A stretch of 64,000 bases of DNA from Rachycentron canadum. Its lineage: Eukaryota; Chordata; Actinopteri; Carangiformes; Rachycentridae. The notes beneath the pieces are model-generated. The model saw only the letters and a program-made list of their open reading frames with translations, did not search any database and was not told where the DNA came from. The stretch is from assembly GCA_038496675.1 (NCBI GenBank), contig CM076659.1:5753072-5817071 (forward strand), written 5' to 3'. This document shows, one piece after another, positions 24,076-34,710 of this stretch. The translations under genes and the position numbers were made by a program. The stretch's first letter is position 1. Each line of letters begins with the position of its first letter.

Positions 24076-24498
24076 CTTATCGGCTGTAACTTTTGGCAAC
24101 AGAGCAAATCAGCATTTTTCCTTATGTTCTACTATTTACATATATGGTTGCATATGTTTTCTTCTTGCTACATTATCTTGACTGTACAAAAATATTAATG
24201 ATAAATCTGTCACTGCAAAAAAATATTGTATTTCAAGTGTCCTATACATATTATGAAATCATATTATATGTATCATGTATGCATCATATATTGTTTGACA
24301 CTATGTTTTCTCCTATACAACATATAGTACATTGTATGTGGTATTATGGATGTTAGGGAAACTATAGTGTGACAATGTCTGATTTATCCCACATCATATC
24401 GTATCTTTTATTGAAGAGCTTTCTTTAACTGTATGATATCTATTGTTGTATCCTATTGTGTCATATCTCATAACATGGCGGTCTCTTTCTCTCTGTAG

Positions 24499-24742
24499 TT
24501 GTGGATGTCCAGGCTTGGAGAGGATCTGGGAAGCTGACCTGGAAGCGTGCCACCTGTTCTTGCGAGGCCTCCAGTTGCGGACTCCCAGCTGCAGCGGAGC
24601 AGACATCGAAGACCTCTCCGCTGCAGCAGATTATCCTCCAGCTCAGCCATGTACCAAAGAAGAAGAAGACTGTGCCATGCTGACTGCTTTGGGAGGGCGC
24701 TGGTGTCCCGAGGCCAACTTACAGAACTCAGAGTTCACAAAG
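24499..24742 (+). CDS. disc1: DISC1 exon (human-equivalent exon 11) with WEADLEAC motif
   Basis: This 244-nt exon completes the split Ser codon after acceptor CTCTGTAG and ends on a full codon at donor AAG|GTAACT. It begins CGCPGLERIWEADLEACHLF and LRGLQL. The block WEADLEAC is identical to human and diagnostic. The residue matching human Ser704 (common S704C variant) is Gly here (LRGLQL against LIQSLQL). The second half is a poorly conserved acidic, Cys-containing linker (SGADIEDLSAAADYPPAQPC, then CAMLTALGGRWCPEA) somewhat longer than the human one. The final FTK meets the LEE of the next exon, as TPLK-VLEE does in human. Confidence 0.97.
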
Positions 24743-25250
24743 GTAACTCAACAACGTCTTTTTAACAACAAATAATGTATTATTCATGTAAATGCCGATA
24801 CATGCAGTGCAGGGTTCATGACAGATTGATGTGTGCAGACTGAGATTTAGAGGATCTTGAATATATAATATATAAAAGATTAAAGCCTTCCATCGCTGAA
24901 GTCTTACATATTTCCTTCACATAACCTGTCTTTGACACATAAAGGTCAGATGAGGATTACCTGTTTTCACGCTTCACTGATGTGAAAGTGACCTCTGTCA
25001 GTCTTGCCACTTGACTGGAGAGGACATTCAGCTGTTGTCGGAGTATACAAGTCTGTCGACTACAGTGAGATGAGCAGCAGTCTATTAGCAGGTTTGCTTG
25101 GGGGTATTTTTAAACCAGGAAAATGAAAATGTGGGCGTGTGGGAGGCAACCATTTGGAAACATTTTGGCTTCCTCCAAGAGTTTCATTTTACAGAGTGCA
25201 GATTTAAGAGTCTGTTTCTGCACGATTAGATGCATTTAGAGGGATTGCAT

Positions 25251-25314
25251 GTGTGTGGTGTGTGGTGTGTGGTGTGTGCGCGCGTGTGTGTGTACATGCA
25301 TGCAAGTGTGTGTG
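25251..25314. repeat. compound GT/GTG/CG microsatellite
   Basis: Short GTGTGTG-GT units are followed by GCGCGC and GT runs. The alternating purine-pyrimidine stretch could adopt Z-DNA. Confidence 0.9.
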
Positions 25315-25448
25315 AGTTCTCCGTGTTGGTCTATCCCACAGTGAGCTGAAGTCCACTGCCTGAGGGCCAACTCATTCTCTCCTCTCCTCACACTTTCCTC
25401 CGCCCACGTAGTCTAACACACTTGTCTGAGATAGGAACAAAGCCAATT

Positions 25449-25473
25449 AAAAAAAAAAAAAAAAAAAAAAAAA
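25449..25473. repeat. poly(A) run (A25)
   Basis: This is a homopolymer in an intron. It could be the tail of an old retroinsertion, but no recognisable element precedes it. Confidence 0.95.
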
Positions 25474-27191
25474 TACTACACTTGTTTTTGTGAGACTACA
25501 TTTTGTTAGCTTGGCTCAGAGATTGTGATTTAACATAATATTTGTTGTTTCTCAGCAGCAGGTGATTCTTTAAATATTTCAGTGTGGATTTACTGAACTG
25601 TGGCCATTAGCAAATGTTTGTCAATAGTCTTTTCTAGTGCTGCTGGCAGAATTTCCACTTGCATGTATTCTAATTAGAGGCTGTGGATTTCCATTGTCAT
25701 GTTTAATTCTCCTTCTTTGCTGCAGCCTCTTTAACTTCTCACAGTTTCACTCTGTGCATCCATAAATATACACTTTGCATTGACGTCTTCTGTCCCTGCC
25801 CGAATGTGTTCTCTAAACTGCATGGATCTATTTCCTGCTTTCCCTTTGTTTCTCTCTGCTTTTCTCTCTGCTCCTAAAGCCCGGCCCCTCCTAACATTTC
25901 TCCAAGAACTAAAAGGTGAGACAGCCAACCAATTTTTCTTCTTCTTTTTTTTTTGTCTCAGTGTCTTTTTTTTTGTCTCTATTTTCTGTGTCCCCCTAAG
26001 CTGGAAACATTAGAGCTCAATGTTGCAAAAAGTTTTTGTCATGTGGCTGCGAAAATAGAGATTATAGATTAAATCCTTGAATATTTCAAAACATCAGTAC
26101 AAACCTGGTGAATTACAAAATAAAAAATCTGTGGAAATGAGTCACAGTATTACTCTGAATTGGTTTGCCCCCAAAAAATCCACGAACCACGAAGAAGAAA
26201 AAATAAAACACATGTACCGTAGATGCTCTTTGCAGCATTTAACATTTAACGAATGAGAAAACATCCATTCCCTTGCTAACCAGTTAACATGCTTCCATAT
26301 GAATAAGCACCTTGAAATCTCGTATGAAAAAGTAGAGCTGGATAACAACTATTTTAGTTTTTTTCTATATCTCTCTCTCTTTGGGGAAACACAAGAGATG
26401 AGTAATGTATAAAAATATAACATTTTTCAGCCATTTAATATCACCTTGCATATGTATAGCTTCTGCTTTTCATCTCTGAATATTCAAGGAGCCCAACATC
26501 AAAATATAGTCCTCTACTGTTTCCACTGCTTGTTTGGTAGATGGGAGTGTTTTCAACTCAAGGCCACAGGCAATAGAGCTATTTTATCAGCTGAATGCCA
26601 GAAAACGTTTGCAATCTGTAGCTAGACAACTGCATGTGACAGATTATATGTTGCTGTGAGATGGATGTAATTGGAGAGAGCAAAGACAATCTGGTTTGTG
26701 TGACTGGTTCAAAATTGCAGGGTTGAACAGTCTCGCATCAGATACAGTTTGAAGAGTTATAGATGGTCAGATGCACCTGTGTTCAGTTGGAGAGCCAAGT
26801 GCTGACAGCTGTAAAATGTTGCACGATTTTTAATTAGAAAATAATGATTCAAACTTTGCTGATTGTTATTTGCTGTTACTCTGCCTTCTTATGCACTTAC
26901 CCCTAAAGCCACAAACAATATGTTAGTCTCTAATAGGTACAGTGATTAACTCCTTCCTTAGTGAAGAATGTACAATTACATACTTTGAATACTAACAAAG
27001 AAACCTGCAGTGCAGATGAGCCATTTTATCTATTTTCTTCTTGTCAGTTTTGGTGTTGAATAATTACAGCCTCTTCTCATTATGGTGATGCTGCACACAT
27101 ACAGTACACAGCCAACATAATTGCATTTTCAATTATTCATGAGCAGGTTTATGACTGTGCGGCCTCAACAAATGTTTCCCTTTTGTTGCAG

Positions 27192-27236
27192 AAATTGGAG
27201 GAGTTTTTGTTCTGCATGGAGGATAATCACCCAGAG
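27192..27236 (+). CDS. disc1: DISC1 small exon, 45 nt, first part of human exon 12 equivalent
   Basis: This exon is phase 0 on both sides, with acceptor TTTTGTTGCAG and donor GAG|GTGGGT. It encodes KLEEFLFCMEDNHPE. LEE-x aligns with human VLEEWKTHLIPSL, directly following the TPLK-like end of the previous exon. At exactly 15 codons it can be included or skipped without changing frame. The call rests on phase, the LEE match and good splice sites. It is short, so confidence is lower than for the long exons. Confidence 0.85.
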
Positions 27237-30136
27237 GTGGGTAACGCTAACACTGTCACTGTACGGCTGAATGTTATCAGTGTAATTAAAGTGTCACTTG
27301 CATTGACACTGGGCTTACTGGGACACAGAAGAATCCATTAGTTGACCTTAACTTAAACACGACCCCTGTCACCTTTTTGACTGTCTGATCAATACTGATC
27401 TACATGAGCAGCCTGGGTCCTTGTCGCAGACTGTCTGAGTTTGCACTATGGCTTTAAAGACTTTTATTTATGCAGGGGAGGGATTTGCTGATCATGTTTT
27501 CTCCTTTCAGCGGCTTCCTGCTTTAAGTCCATACATTTATACTCAAACAGTACAACTTCACCTGTACTTGTTAAGGTGTTTGATGAGAGTCTGATAACAG
27601 TGCGTACGTGTTTATTTTTGGTTTTAAAGAGACTCCTCTATGTGTGCACCTAATGAGTCAAAATCATGACTCACAGCCAACAAAAGAGAGAAAATTCACT
27701 TGATCAAAACCATTTATAAACATTTGACAGCTTGACAGTCCCCACTTGCCACTAATTAAATTCTCAACTTTAAATTAAAACTTTTTGCAAAAGCTGTAAA
27801 TTAAAGGTCAGTGAATTGACCTTTGGTAACTTTGCCCTGTTGAAATGTATACTCATGCGGGAAGTGGACAGGAGGGTGACTTGCATTATTTAAAATACAC
27901 AACTTTGAATCACCCTGAGCGATTGGAGGGGGTGGGGGACTAGATGACACAAAACAGTGATACATTGCTGAGGCAGATGGTATGATGGCTGTTAAATGGT
28001 ATTGGTATCTTCATCAGGATGGTCTTGTGTTTGTGCTGTGCAGGAGTTGGTTTCTCCACCTTGCCTAGTGCCTGACCTCCTTCTCCTTTCCATAATGACT
28101 TTAAGTAAATGATTTCCACTTAGCTGCTGCCAAAGCTGCTGGCCTGCTCCCACAATGGAGATTGATTGGTGTGTGCACATTTGTGCAAGTGTGTGTTTTA
28201 GCACTGCTCTATTTTCTTCTAATCTCTACTAATTGTTCTTTTATCCTCTCAAGGTCCTTACACTAACCCCCTCATGCTGACCTGCAGCACCACACAACAA
28301 TGGAGACAATATTTAATTCAGTATTTAATTTAAAAGTTGAAGTTACGTTCATTCTGTAGTTTTGATCACCGTAGTTATTATATACTACATCTTTAAATGT
28401 AGTATAATTTTGCAGTAAGTACACAGTTCGCAACATCACCTTTGCCGATTTGTTCTCGCAGGTAATGAGGTACAGGACATGTGCAGTCGCATGTCAATCA
28501 AACTGATGCTGTGTCACTGCCAGCCAAACCTGCTGGATGCTCTGGGGTCAATTATAGGGACGTGTGCATTGTAGGACAGTTATGTACGCTGACAGCAGAC
28601 CCCAAAACCTGCAAAAAATTCTATTTTATGCTTGAATAATGACAAAATAAAGTAAACTCAAAACTGTCAGTCGAGCATATCATTGACAGACATTGTTGTC
28701 CCACAGTGAAATACAAAATGTCAATGACAGTGAGATTGTTCCAGGAGGTATTTAGAAAATCAAACAATGCTTTAAATAAAAAAAATTCTAAATAATTTGA
28801 AAAAGGATTTAGTTTTTTCAGTGTGAAGTTTAATTGTCACTGACATTTCCTGTAGCGACTCAGGCTGCGGCCTGGTTCGTCTGACTCACTGCCAAAAAAA
28901 AAAAAACATTTGCTGCCAGAAATTTTATTAACAAGAAGATCAACTTATAATGCGCACAAATTATAAGAAAAATAACTACAGCAATCAACAAAAAAATATA
29001 GTGATGCACTCGCCTCCTCTCCACCTCACACACACAGGTAAACAGGTGTTTATATCAGCCACAAATATCCATGTAACCACCCATATCTATGTGACCCAAC
29101 TCTTAATAATCACCACGATCATACAAGAATAAATAACAATAATATTTAATATATCACTAAGAGAAAAAAATACCAAATAAATGAAGACTGAAATCAGTCA
29201 TGGCTCCAACATCTCTGTTAGTATAATGTCTTGACGGTGGTTGGTGTGATGATACAAACTAAAAAGACTAGTAGAGTTGATATGTCTACAGTTACTATGT
29301 TAAGTTGAGGGTGGACACAGCTACACACTTGCTAACATCTGAGTTTTGAGTTTTTCCTGGAGTGGACTCACTAACTTACTCACGAGGCATCACTGATAAC
29401 AGAAACTAGTTAATCACAAGCTAGTTAATTTCCTCTTGAGTCTAAAATGAATACAGCTATTTTATTGTTTGTAAAAGCAATTACGGCCCAATGCTAGTAC
29501 AATATTGTTGCTTTGCACTGCTCGCCTGGTGCAAAGTGTCAGGTCTAACAGCACCCATGGGAACATACACAATTACCTGCTGCCTCTCACTCATTATTGC
29601 TTAAATAACCAGTACATGCATCAGTCTGAATATTGAATTTCTAAATAATTTCCACAACTTCATGCTCCTGCAGTCAGCTTTGTTTGCTTTTGGTCTAATA
29701 ACATCAGCACTAATGTGCATCAGGAATCAACATGACAATACATGTATGCATGAGATTCTATTATGCAAATTGACATGTTGTTGAAATCTCATTTACCGCG
29801 TTTCCTTGTTTGTCAGATGTAGCAGAGAAAGTCATTTGTACTGTTTTGATCACCACCAGGAGCCAAATAACAGCTTTTCAATTGTTGTACCAGTTTTTTT
29901 TAAAAGGTTTGATAACAAACTGCCAGACCTGTTTTCAGCAGTGTTGTTCTGCACTGTGAGCGTCTGTCGTCTCTCTTGTGGTGGTATTGACTTTACAAAA
30001 GCTGGCTGGAGGCACTAATGTATAGAATCAATCAGCTACACAAACACAGAGCTCTTATCTGCCAAAGATGCTGCTAACCTTGACAAACAAAAAGTTCAGT
30101 GAATCTATAAACTGACTGACTGTCTTTTCTTCTCAG
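27237..30136 (+). other. DISC1 intron (2900 nt) without recognised human counterpart
   Basis: This GT-AG intron separates two 45-nt exons. It is AT-rich and holds an A12 run near 28895. A lack of coding signal on both strands is the only notable property. Confidence 0.8.
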
Positions 30137-30181
30137 TGTGAGCAGACGGGGGATCCCAGCATCACACCTGAGGACTCACTG
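30137..30181 (+). CDS. disc1: DISC1 small exon, 45 nt (or 51 nt), middle part of human exon 12 equivalent
   Basis: After acceptor TTTTCTTCTCAG this exon encodes CEQTGDPSITPEDSL in phase 0. Two donors keep the frame: CTG|GTGTTA at 30181 (given here) and TTA|GTGATC at 30187, which adds Val-Leu. Neither is a good match to GTRAGT. The longer form, ending EDSLVL, resembles human EESYIL better; the shorter has G at -1 and a slightly better donor. Both are multiples of three, so the exon could be skipped without a frameshift. It sits in the linker before the last helices. Confidence 0.75.
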
Positions 30182-32110
30182 GTGTTAGTGATCACTTGTC
30201 CATTTAAGTGCCTCATACACAAAAACCTAATTTTTTTTTTTTTTTTAAACGCTGTATCCTCTGGGCTGATCTGCCTTTAAGTCTGGCTTAATTTTTTAAT
30301 TGCATCAGGGATGATTTATACAATATCACCACACCTCAGGCCCATCGTTGTACATTTCTGTTGGAGGCGGGCGGGCGGGGTGTTGTTACATCATCTGGAG
30401 AAGGAGAGCTATTCCAGGACAGAGACCAGGGATGCGACTTTCCAGTGATTGTTCTGACACCTCTGAGCTGCAGGGAGTTGATATTTTCTACCTGCAGCTA
30501 TGAGTCAGATTAGACTTTCTATGTGTTGTTTGACAAGAGCAATGGGTGTGTGTGCGCAAGCGAGTGTGTGTCTGTTTGCTGGGAGTGTGGACTGGTGTGC
30601 TCTGGTGTGTGTGTTCTGCCTGATAAGTGTGAAGAAACTGGGACACGATGTCTGCAAAGGGGCCTGTTCTAATTATGGCCAGCCCTGCTCTCTGAATGCT
30701 CTGTCCTATTGCACTCTGCTCCTCCACCAACCTGACAACCCCACCACCCTCCAGCACACACTCAGCCTCGCAGCATCCTCAGGTGATCCGTCTGATGCAC
30801 TGCCAAATGTTGAGCACACAGCTCCCCTGCTGTGCATTGTGTACATTATGACCTTGGTGTTTTGCCAAAGAAAACATTTTTGGCAGCCTCGTGTTTTTGC
30901 CTTCACTTCAGACCTATACCTGGTCAAAACAGGCTAAAGTTTAGTGTGAACATGCTGAGCGCTGACTCATGGTCATAAAAGCACAGTTGTAATCATTATT
31001 AAAACTAAACTTAAAATGAGAACAAAACAACTCAAAATGAGATTTGCTACTGCTTTTATAACAGCAATTACTTTATTATAAGTGGGTCTCGACACAATCA
31101 CTTTAATCAATAATAATTAAAATACGCAATAAAAATGCTGTAATGTACACTGTGTAAAACTGGCTTATAATACCTGCTTCATATGAGAATTATACTGCAT
31201 CTAATTTAGCACTGAACACCCCACACGTGTGACCTCTGCTGCATCGTTCAACATCAAGTTAATTAGAAGCACAAGTGTTATGTTTTCTATTTCTTTTTCA
31301 TAAGATACAACAAGAAAATTATCTTTATTATCTGTGTTACAATGGCAACTAATAAAGCACAAGGCACTGTTTCATAATATATAAGTACACTTGTTTTAGA
31401 GCCTCTGAGAACGGCAGACAACAGAACAAGTTAACACAGATGCTGTTAAGACATTAGCAAGGCTCCAAAGTACGATTATGATAACAAATACCTCGTAGAT
31501 TATTATGAGCAGAAACAAGACAGTTTACCAAATGGAGGTGAGGGAATTGAAAGATGTGGGTGGTTAATAGACAGGGAGGGGCTAATAAGAGACTCATTGA
31601 AGCATTCCAGACTGAGAGAAGCATTATGGGAAATGTAAGATACAGAGTTTTGGGTCTAAAAGTCAGCCACCCAACTTGCAAAGCCATGCTCATTCATTAT
31701 TTTTACATGTCAACTGCATGTCTCCTTGTCTCTATGTCAAGATGTTTGACTGAATCTTGGCTTCACTGTACGATTGAAACAAGTACGCATGATTTTTAGT
31801 GTTGAATTTCCCTTCACACAAGCAACAACATTTTATCTTTTCCAAAATATCACCTTGAAAATGTTCAAAGCTTAAAACAGCAAAGGCTCTCATTCTTTTT
31901 TTAATCAGATGACTGCAATCTTTTTAGTGTTCTTGTTATACCACTGCACTAAAAACCCAAAAATATTCTGTTATATTGCTTGTTGTTACTGTTGGAGGGA
32001 CCTTGGTTTTCATTCATTTTCCAGATCCATTTATTTGAACTATTCCAGCTTCCTTTGTCCGTTCTCTTTTCCTCCCTGTATCCTCATCCCTTGTTTCCTT
32101 CTCTGGCCAG
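30182..32110 (+). other. DISC1 intron (1929 nt) without recognised human counterpart
   Basis: It begins at a weak donor and ends in a strong pyrimidine tract with GGCCAG. A T-run lies near 30232 and a GC-rich GGCGGGCGGGCGGGG stretch at about 30365. The + frame at 30500-30937 is GT-repeat-derived and not convincing. Confidence 0.8.
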
Positions 32111-32234
32111 GACGGGTGCAGTGAGGCTGAGGCTGCAGACCTAACGGAGCGCTGCGAGCTGATCAGTGAAAGACTAATAACCTTGGAAGATGAATTGCAG
32201 ACGGCCATAATAAACCGGGATCAGGCCCTCACCC
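32111..32234 (+). CDS. disc1: DISC1 exon, last part of human exon 12 equivalent (NDEL1/ATF4-binding helix)
   Basis: This 124-nt exon starts in phase 0 after GGCCAG. It encodes DGCSEAEAADLTERCELIS, then ERLITLEDELQTAIINRDQA and LT, and ends with one C of a split Gln codon. It aligns with human SAELGEKCEDIGKKLLYLEDQLHTAI; LEDEL-x-TAI is nearly identical. In mammals this helix belongs to the C-terminal domain that binds NDEL1 and ATF4. There is no GT donor in frame. The exon ends ACCC|ATATCCTTT, a U12-type AT-AC donor, and this is confirmed by the frame of the next exon. Confidence 0.95.
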
Positions 32235-34242
32235 ATATCCTTTCCCTGCTCTCTAAATACACATGCATCATATAAATTGTGAACTATCTGTGTGTGTGTG
32301 TTCCTGTCTCTGTCCATCCATCTTAAGGACCTAGTTTACTTCCAACTCTCACAAGTGCACATCCAAATTACCTTTAGGTTGACTGGTGTTAGCTTTCAGG
32401 GATTTTACCTTTTGAGGGGAAAAAAAAACACCTGTCTTATCTGACATTATGGGTCCATTCAGAGAGGGAATTGAAGATAAACTGGGATCAGAGGATTTTT
32501 CTTGACAGGCTGGACGTGTCCACTGGAAAATGAAATGGTTAAAGTCCAAGCGAGGTTATTAGCGGGCCTTTGATGTGGGCTGCCAGTCACCATGGGCTGA
32601 GATTAAAGTTGGCCGACAGGGGCAGCGCCACGGGCAGATAGAGGAATGTCACTCTTATGACTCTGTTGCCGTCATATCGTAATGTCCATCCTCCTTCTGA
32701 CCCTCTCCCTCCCTTTCTTGCCTCGCCCCTCCTCTCCGCTGTCTGCCCACTTCCACTTGGTGTTACCGGCTCGGAGGAAATTACAATATCCATGATAATG
32801 ACTCAAATGAAACTGTTGAAGCTGATTACAGGTCACAATACATCATTTTCCACGCTAATTAGAAACTGATTGGAAATAGATTAGTGTGTTTTTCTCGCTC
32901 CACTTTTCCCCTCCACACTATGGGCTTATTGAGACAGATAGCAAAGGTGATATTTCCACACATGGATGAACAAAATTTACAATCTAACATGCAGATTTTT
33001 TATTTGTCTCTTTATTTATTTATTTTCTGCCATGCCTCATTTATCTTCTTTGAACACGGGCTGCCAGAAATACTTTCCAAATCTGCCCAAAATGATGAAG
33101 AGGCTTATTTCGATCTCTAAAAGCAGTGAGTTATACAGTACGTCCTTCACTCTCTGTTGAAGTGTAGCCAGACTGTTTTCACATCTGATTAGAGATTCAT
33201 GTCTCCCGCTGTGCTGTCAGGGGTCAGTACGGGCTCTTCCACTGTTTGCATGATATCAATGCAGCGTGGCAGTCGGAGATAGACACAGATTGGCCTGCTC
33301 CTCTCCACCTTTCTGTTTTCATGTCCTTACATGTCATTCATCGTGGCTTTTTGAAGTCATAGCGCTCTTGCTGTGCAAAGCCACTGTGGACACTTGCGGT
33401 CGCTGAGGATACATAACAATATTTTTATTGTGTTGCAGAAATCAAACAGAAACAATTTAGGAATGACGCTACTGTTGCCATAGTTACGGGAAGATCAAAC
33501 CTCCAGTCTCTAAGGGTCTCAATTGAGTCCCTGCTCTCAATACAAGGAGATGGATGGACTACCACAGAGAGAAGGGTTGGGGGAAAAAACACGTCTGTGG
33601 TTAGTTTTCAAGGTTTTCAACCTAATTCTGCATCTCATCGTCCCATTTGGATCACGTTGCCTTAAAAGTCTTGTCGAACCCTCTGCAGTATTCATGAAAA
33701 GCTCTTTAACGGCTGATTAATTATAAATGAGAACAATCTGTGTCCATTCAGACAGTAAAACGAGCCATCAGGCCCCATCTGCCATCAAAGACATCCCTTT
33801 GATTTGCCACTTAAGCTGGACACTCGCACGATTAATTCGAGTTTCTAAGCAGGTTAAACAACCCCCCCACCCACCCACCCACTGCTGACAGCCTCTATCC
33901 TGTTTCATTGATGGGTTATGAATTATTTAGCTGGGCAGTCTGTTTGCCTGGGTCCCTACACTGCCACCAAGCTCCACAGACAAGATGAGCTCATGAATAG
34001 TGAATTGGATGGGGTTAAATTGGGTATGACTTGATGATATGTCCCAGTAATCCGTTTGGTGGCCAAATTGAAGATTGATGGCTTCATCAGGTTATGGCTG
34101 CCCTCTGCTATTACCATTAGCCATTGAGGGCCACAAGTGACACATTATTCTCAGATATTTGTCCACTGGCATGCTTTTTATTTACATATTAATGTGTGAC
34201 TCTCAACTCGTGTGTCAGATTCTTCCTTAACTCACTTTGCAC
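32235..34242 (+). other. DISC1 last intron: minor-class (U12-type) AT-AC intron, 2008 nt
   Basis: The intron starts ATATCCTTT, identical to the minor-spliceosome AT-AC 5' splice-site consensus. It contains TTCCTTAAC at 34223-34231, identical to the U12 branch-site consensus, with the likely branch A at 34230, 12 bases before the end. It ends GCAC. Splicing AT...AC joins ACC C with AG TCT TTA to give T-Q-S-L-E, which matches human IQSLRREL. Use of the AG two bases further would shift the frame. The interior is AT-rich with a C-rich stretch (33861-33882) and no other gene. Confidence 0.95.
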
Positions 34243-34442
34243 AGTCTTTAGAGAAAGAAGTCCAGGAAGTAAAAGCCACTTTGCAAACCATGCTCACACA
34301 GCTCAAAGAGGAAGAAGAGCAGGGAGAGGAAACAAATGAGTCATTAGATGATGACCTCATGAAAAATGGGATTGAGGAAGAAGAAGAAGAGGAAGAGGAA
34401 GAAGATGAGGATCAGTACTTCAGTGACAGCTGGGACATTTGA
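34243..34442 (+). CDS. disc1: DISC1 final coding exon (human-equivalent exon 13), ends in acidic tail
   Basis: The exon completes the split Gln codon and runs to TGA at 34440-34442. It encodes QSLEKEVQEVKATLQTMLT, QLKEEEEQGEETNESLD and a tail with ten consecutive Glu followed by DEDQYFSDSWDI. The helix aligns with human QSLRRELQMVKETLQAMILQL, the end of the NDEL1-binding domain. The tail does not resemble the human Ala/Glu-rich C terminus. It is encoded by an expanded GAA/GAG tract at 34375-34408. The acidic stretch with closing aromatic residues could be a fish-lineage addition or simply a diverged end. Confidence 0.97.
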
Positions 34443-34710
34443 AATGGATGCCTGCAGTGTTTTATGACCACTCGCACACAGACCGGCTCCCTGAAAGCCT
34501 GACCTCGGCTTTGTAGTAGAGGTGACCCCATATCCATTTTCCATAACGCCTCACTCAACCAGCCGCCATAGTACTGCTGAAAGTTTCCAGCACAAAGCCT
34601 CAAAAAAGTCTGTGTAAAATTTTATCTACAAATGGTAAAAAAAAATGAAGAATTTTTACATAAATGCAAAATATAAGACACTTTAATAAAAGTTTATCCT
34701 CAAATCTTGC
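34443..34710 (+). other. disc1: DISC1 3' UTR (approximate end)
   Basis: This is sequence from the stop codon to about 20 bases after the first AATAAA. It is short and AT-rich towards the end. A second AATAAA at 34871-34876 could give a longer form. Confidence 0.65.
34685..34690 (+). promoter_or_regulatory. polyadenylation signal AATAAA
   Basis: It is the first canonical hexamer after the DISC1 stop, 243 bases downstream, with a G/T-containing stretch (GGTGACGGGTGCC) following at 34722. Confidence 0.6.

Larger units (their letters stand above)
18044..24498 (+). other. DISC1 intron (6455 nt, human-equivalent intron 10)
   Basis: It has GT-AG ends. It holds a polypurine tract at 20354-20402, a G-run at 21578-21603, a GA microsatellite at 22572-22600, a T18 run near 22290 and a diverged dispersed element at 23725-24075. 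The rest is unique AT-rich sequence with no convincing coding potential on either strand. Confidence 0.85.
24743..27191 (+). other. DISC1 intron (2449 nt, human-equivalent intron 11)
   Basis: It has GT-AG ends and contains a GT-rich microsatellite (25251-25314), an A25 run (25449-25473) and AT-rich unique sequence. No coding signal is visible. Confidence 0.85.
2166..34710 (+). other. disc1: DISC1 gene, 3' portion (13 coding exons, 12 introns)
   Basis: This is the span of the visible gene model. The thirteen exons total 1623 coding bases (540 residues plus stop), and every junction is phase-consistent. DISC1 is a coiled-coil scaffold that binds NDEL1, LIS1, PDE4, ATF4/5 and other partners at the centrosome, along microtubules and at mitochondria, and it acts in neuronal migration and signalling. 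The visible part covers most of the helical scaffold; the disordered head encoded by exon 2 is outside the window. The span of about 32 kb is far more compact than the roughly 400-kb human gene. The assignment comes from my own alignment by eye to the remembered human protein, supported by many conserved blocks in the right order. Confidence 0.95.

Noticed and set aside
34243..34244. AG at 34243-34244 as a conventional 3' splice site of the last intron
   Set aside because: Joining after this AG to 32234 shifts the frame and destroys the QSLEKEV helix; the AC two bases earlier keeps the frame and the match to human.
34344..34544. minus-strand frame opposite the DISC1 acidic tail
   Set aside because: A shadow of the GAA/GAG tract (Phe/Leu run), not a gene.
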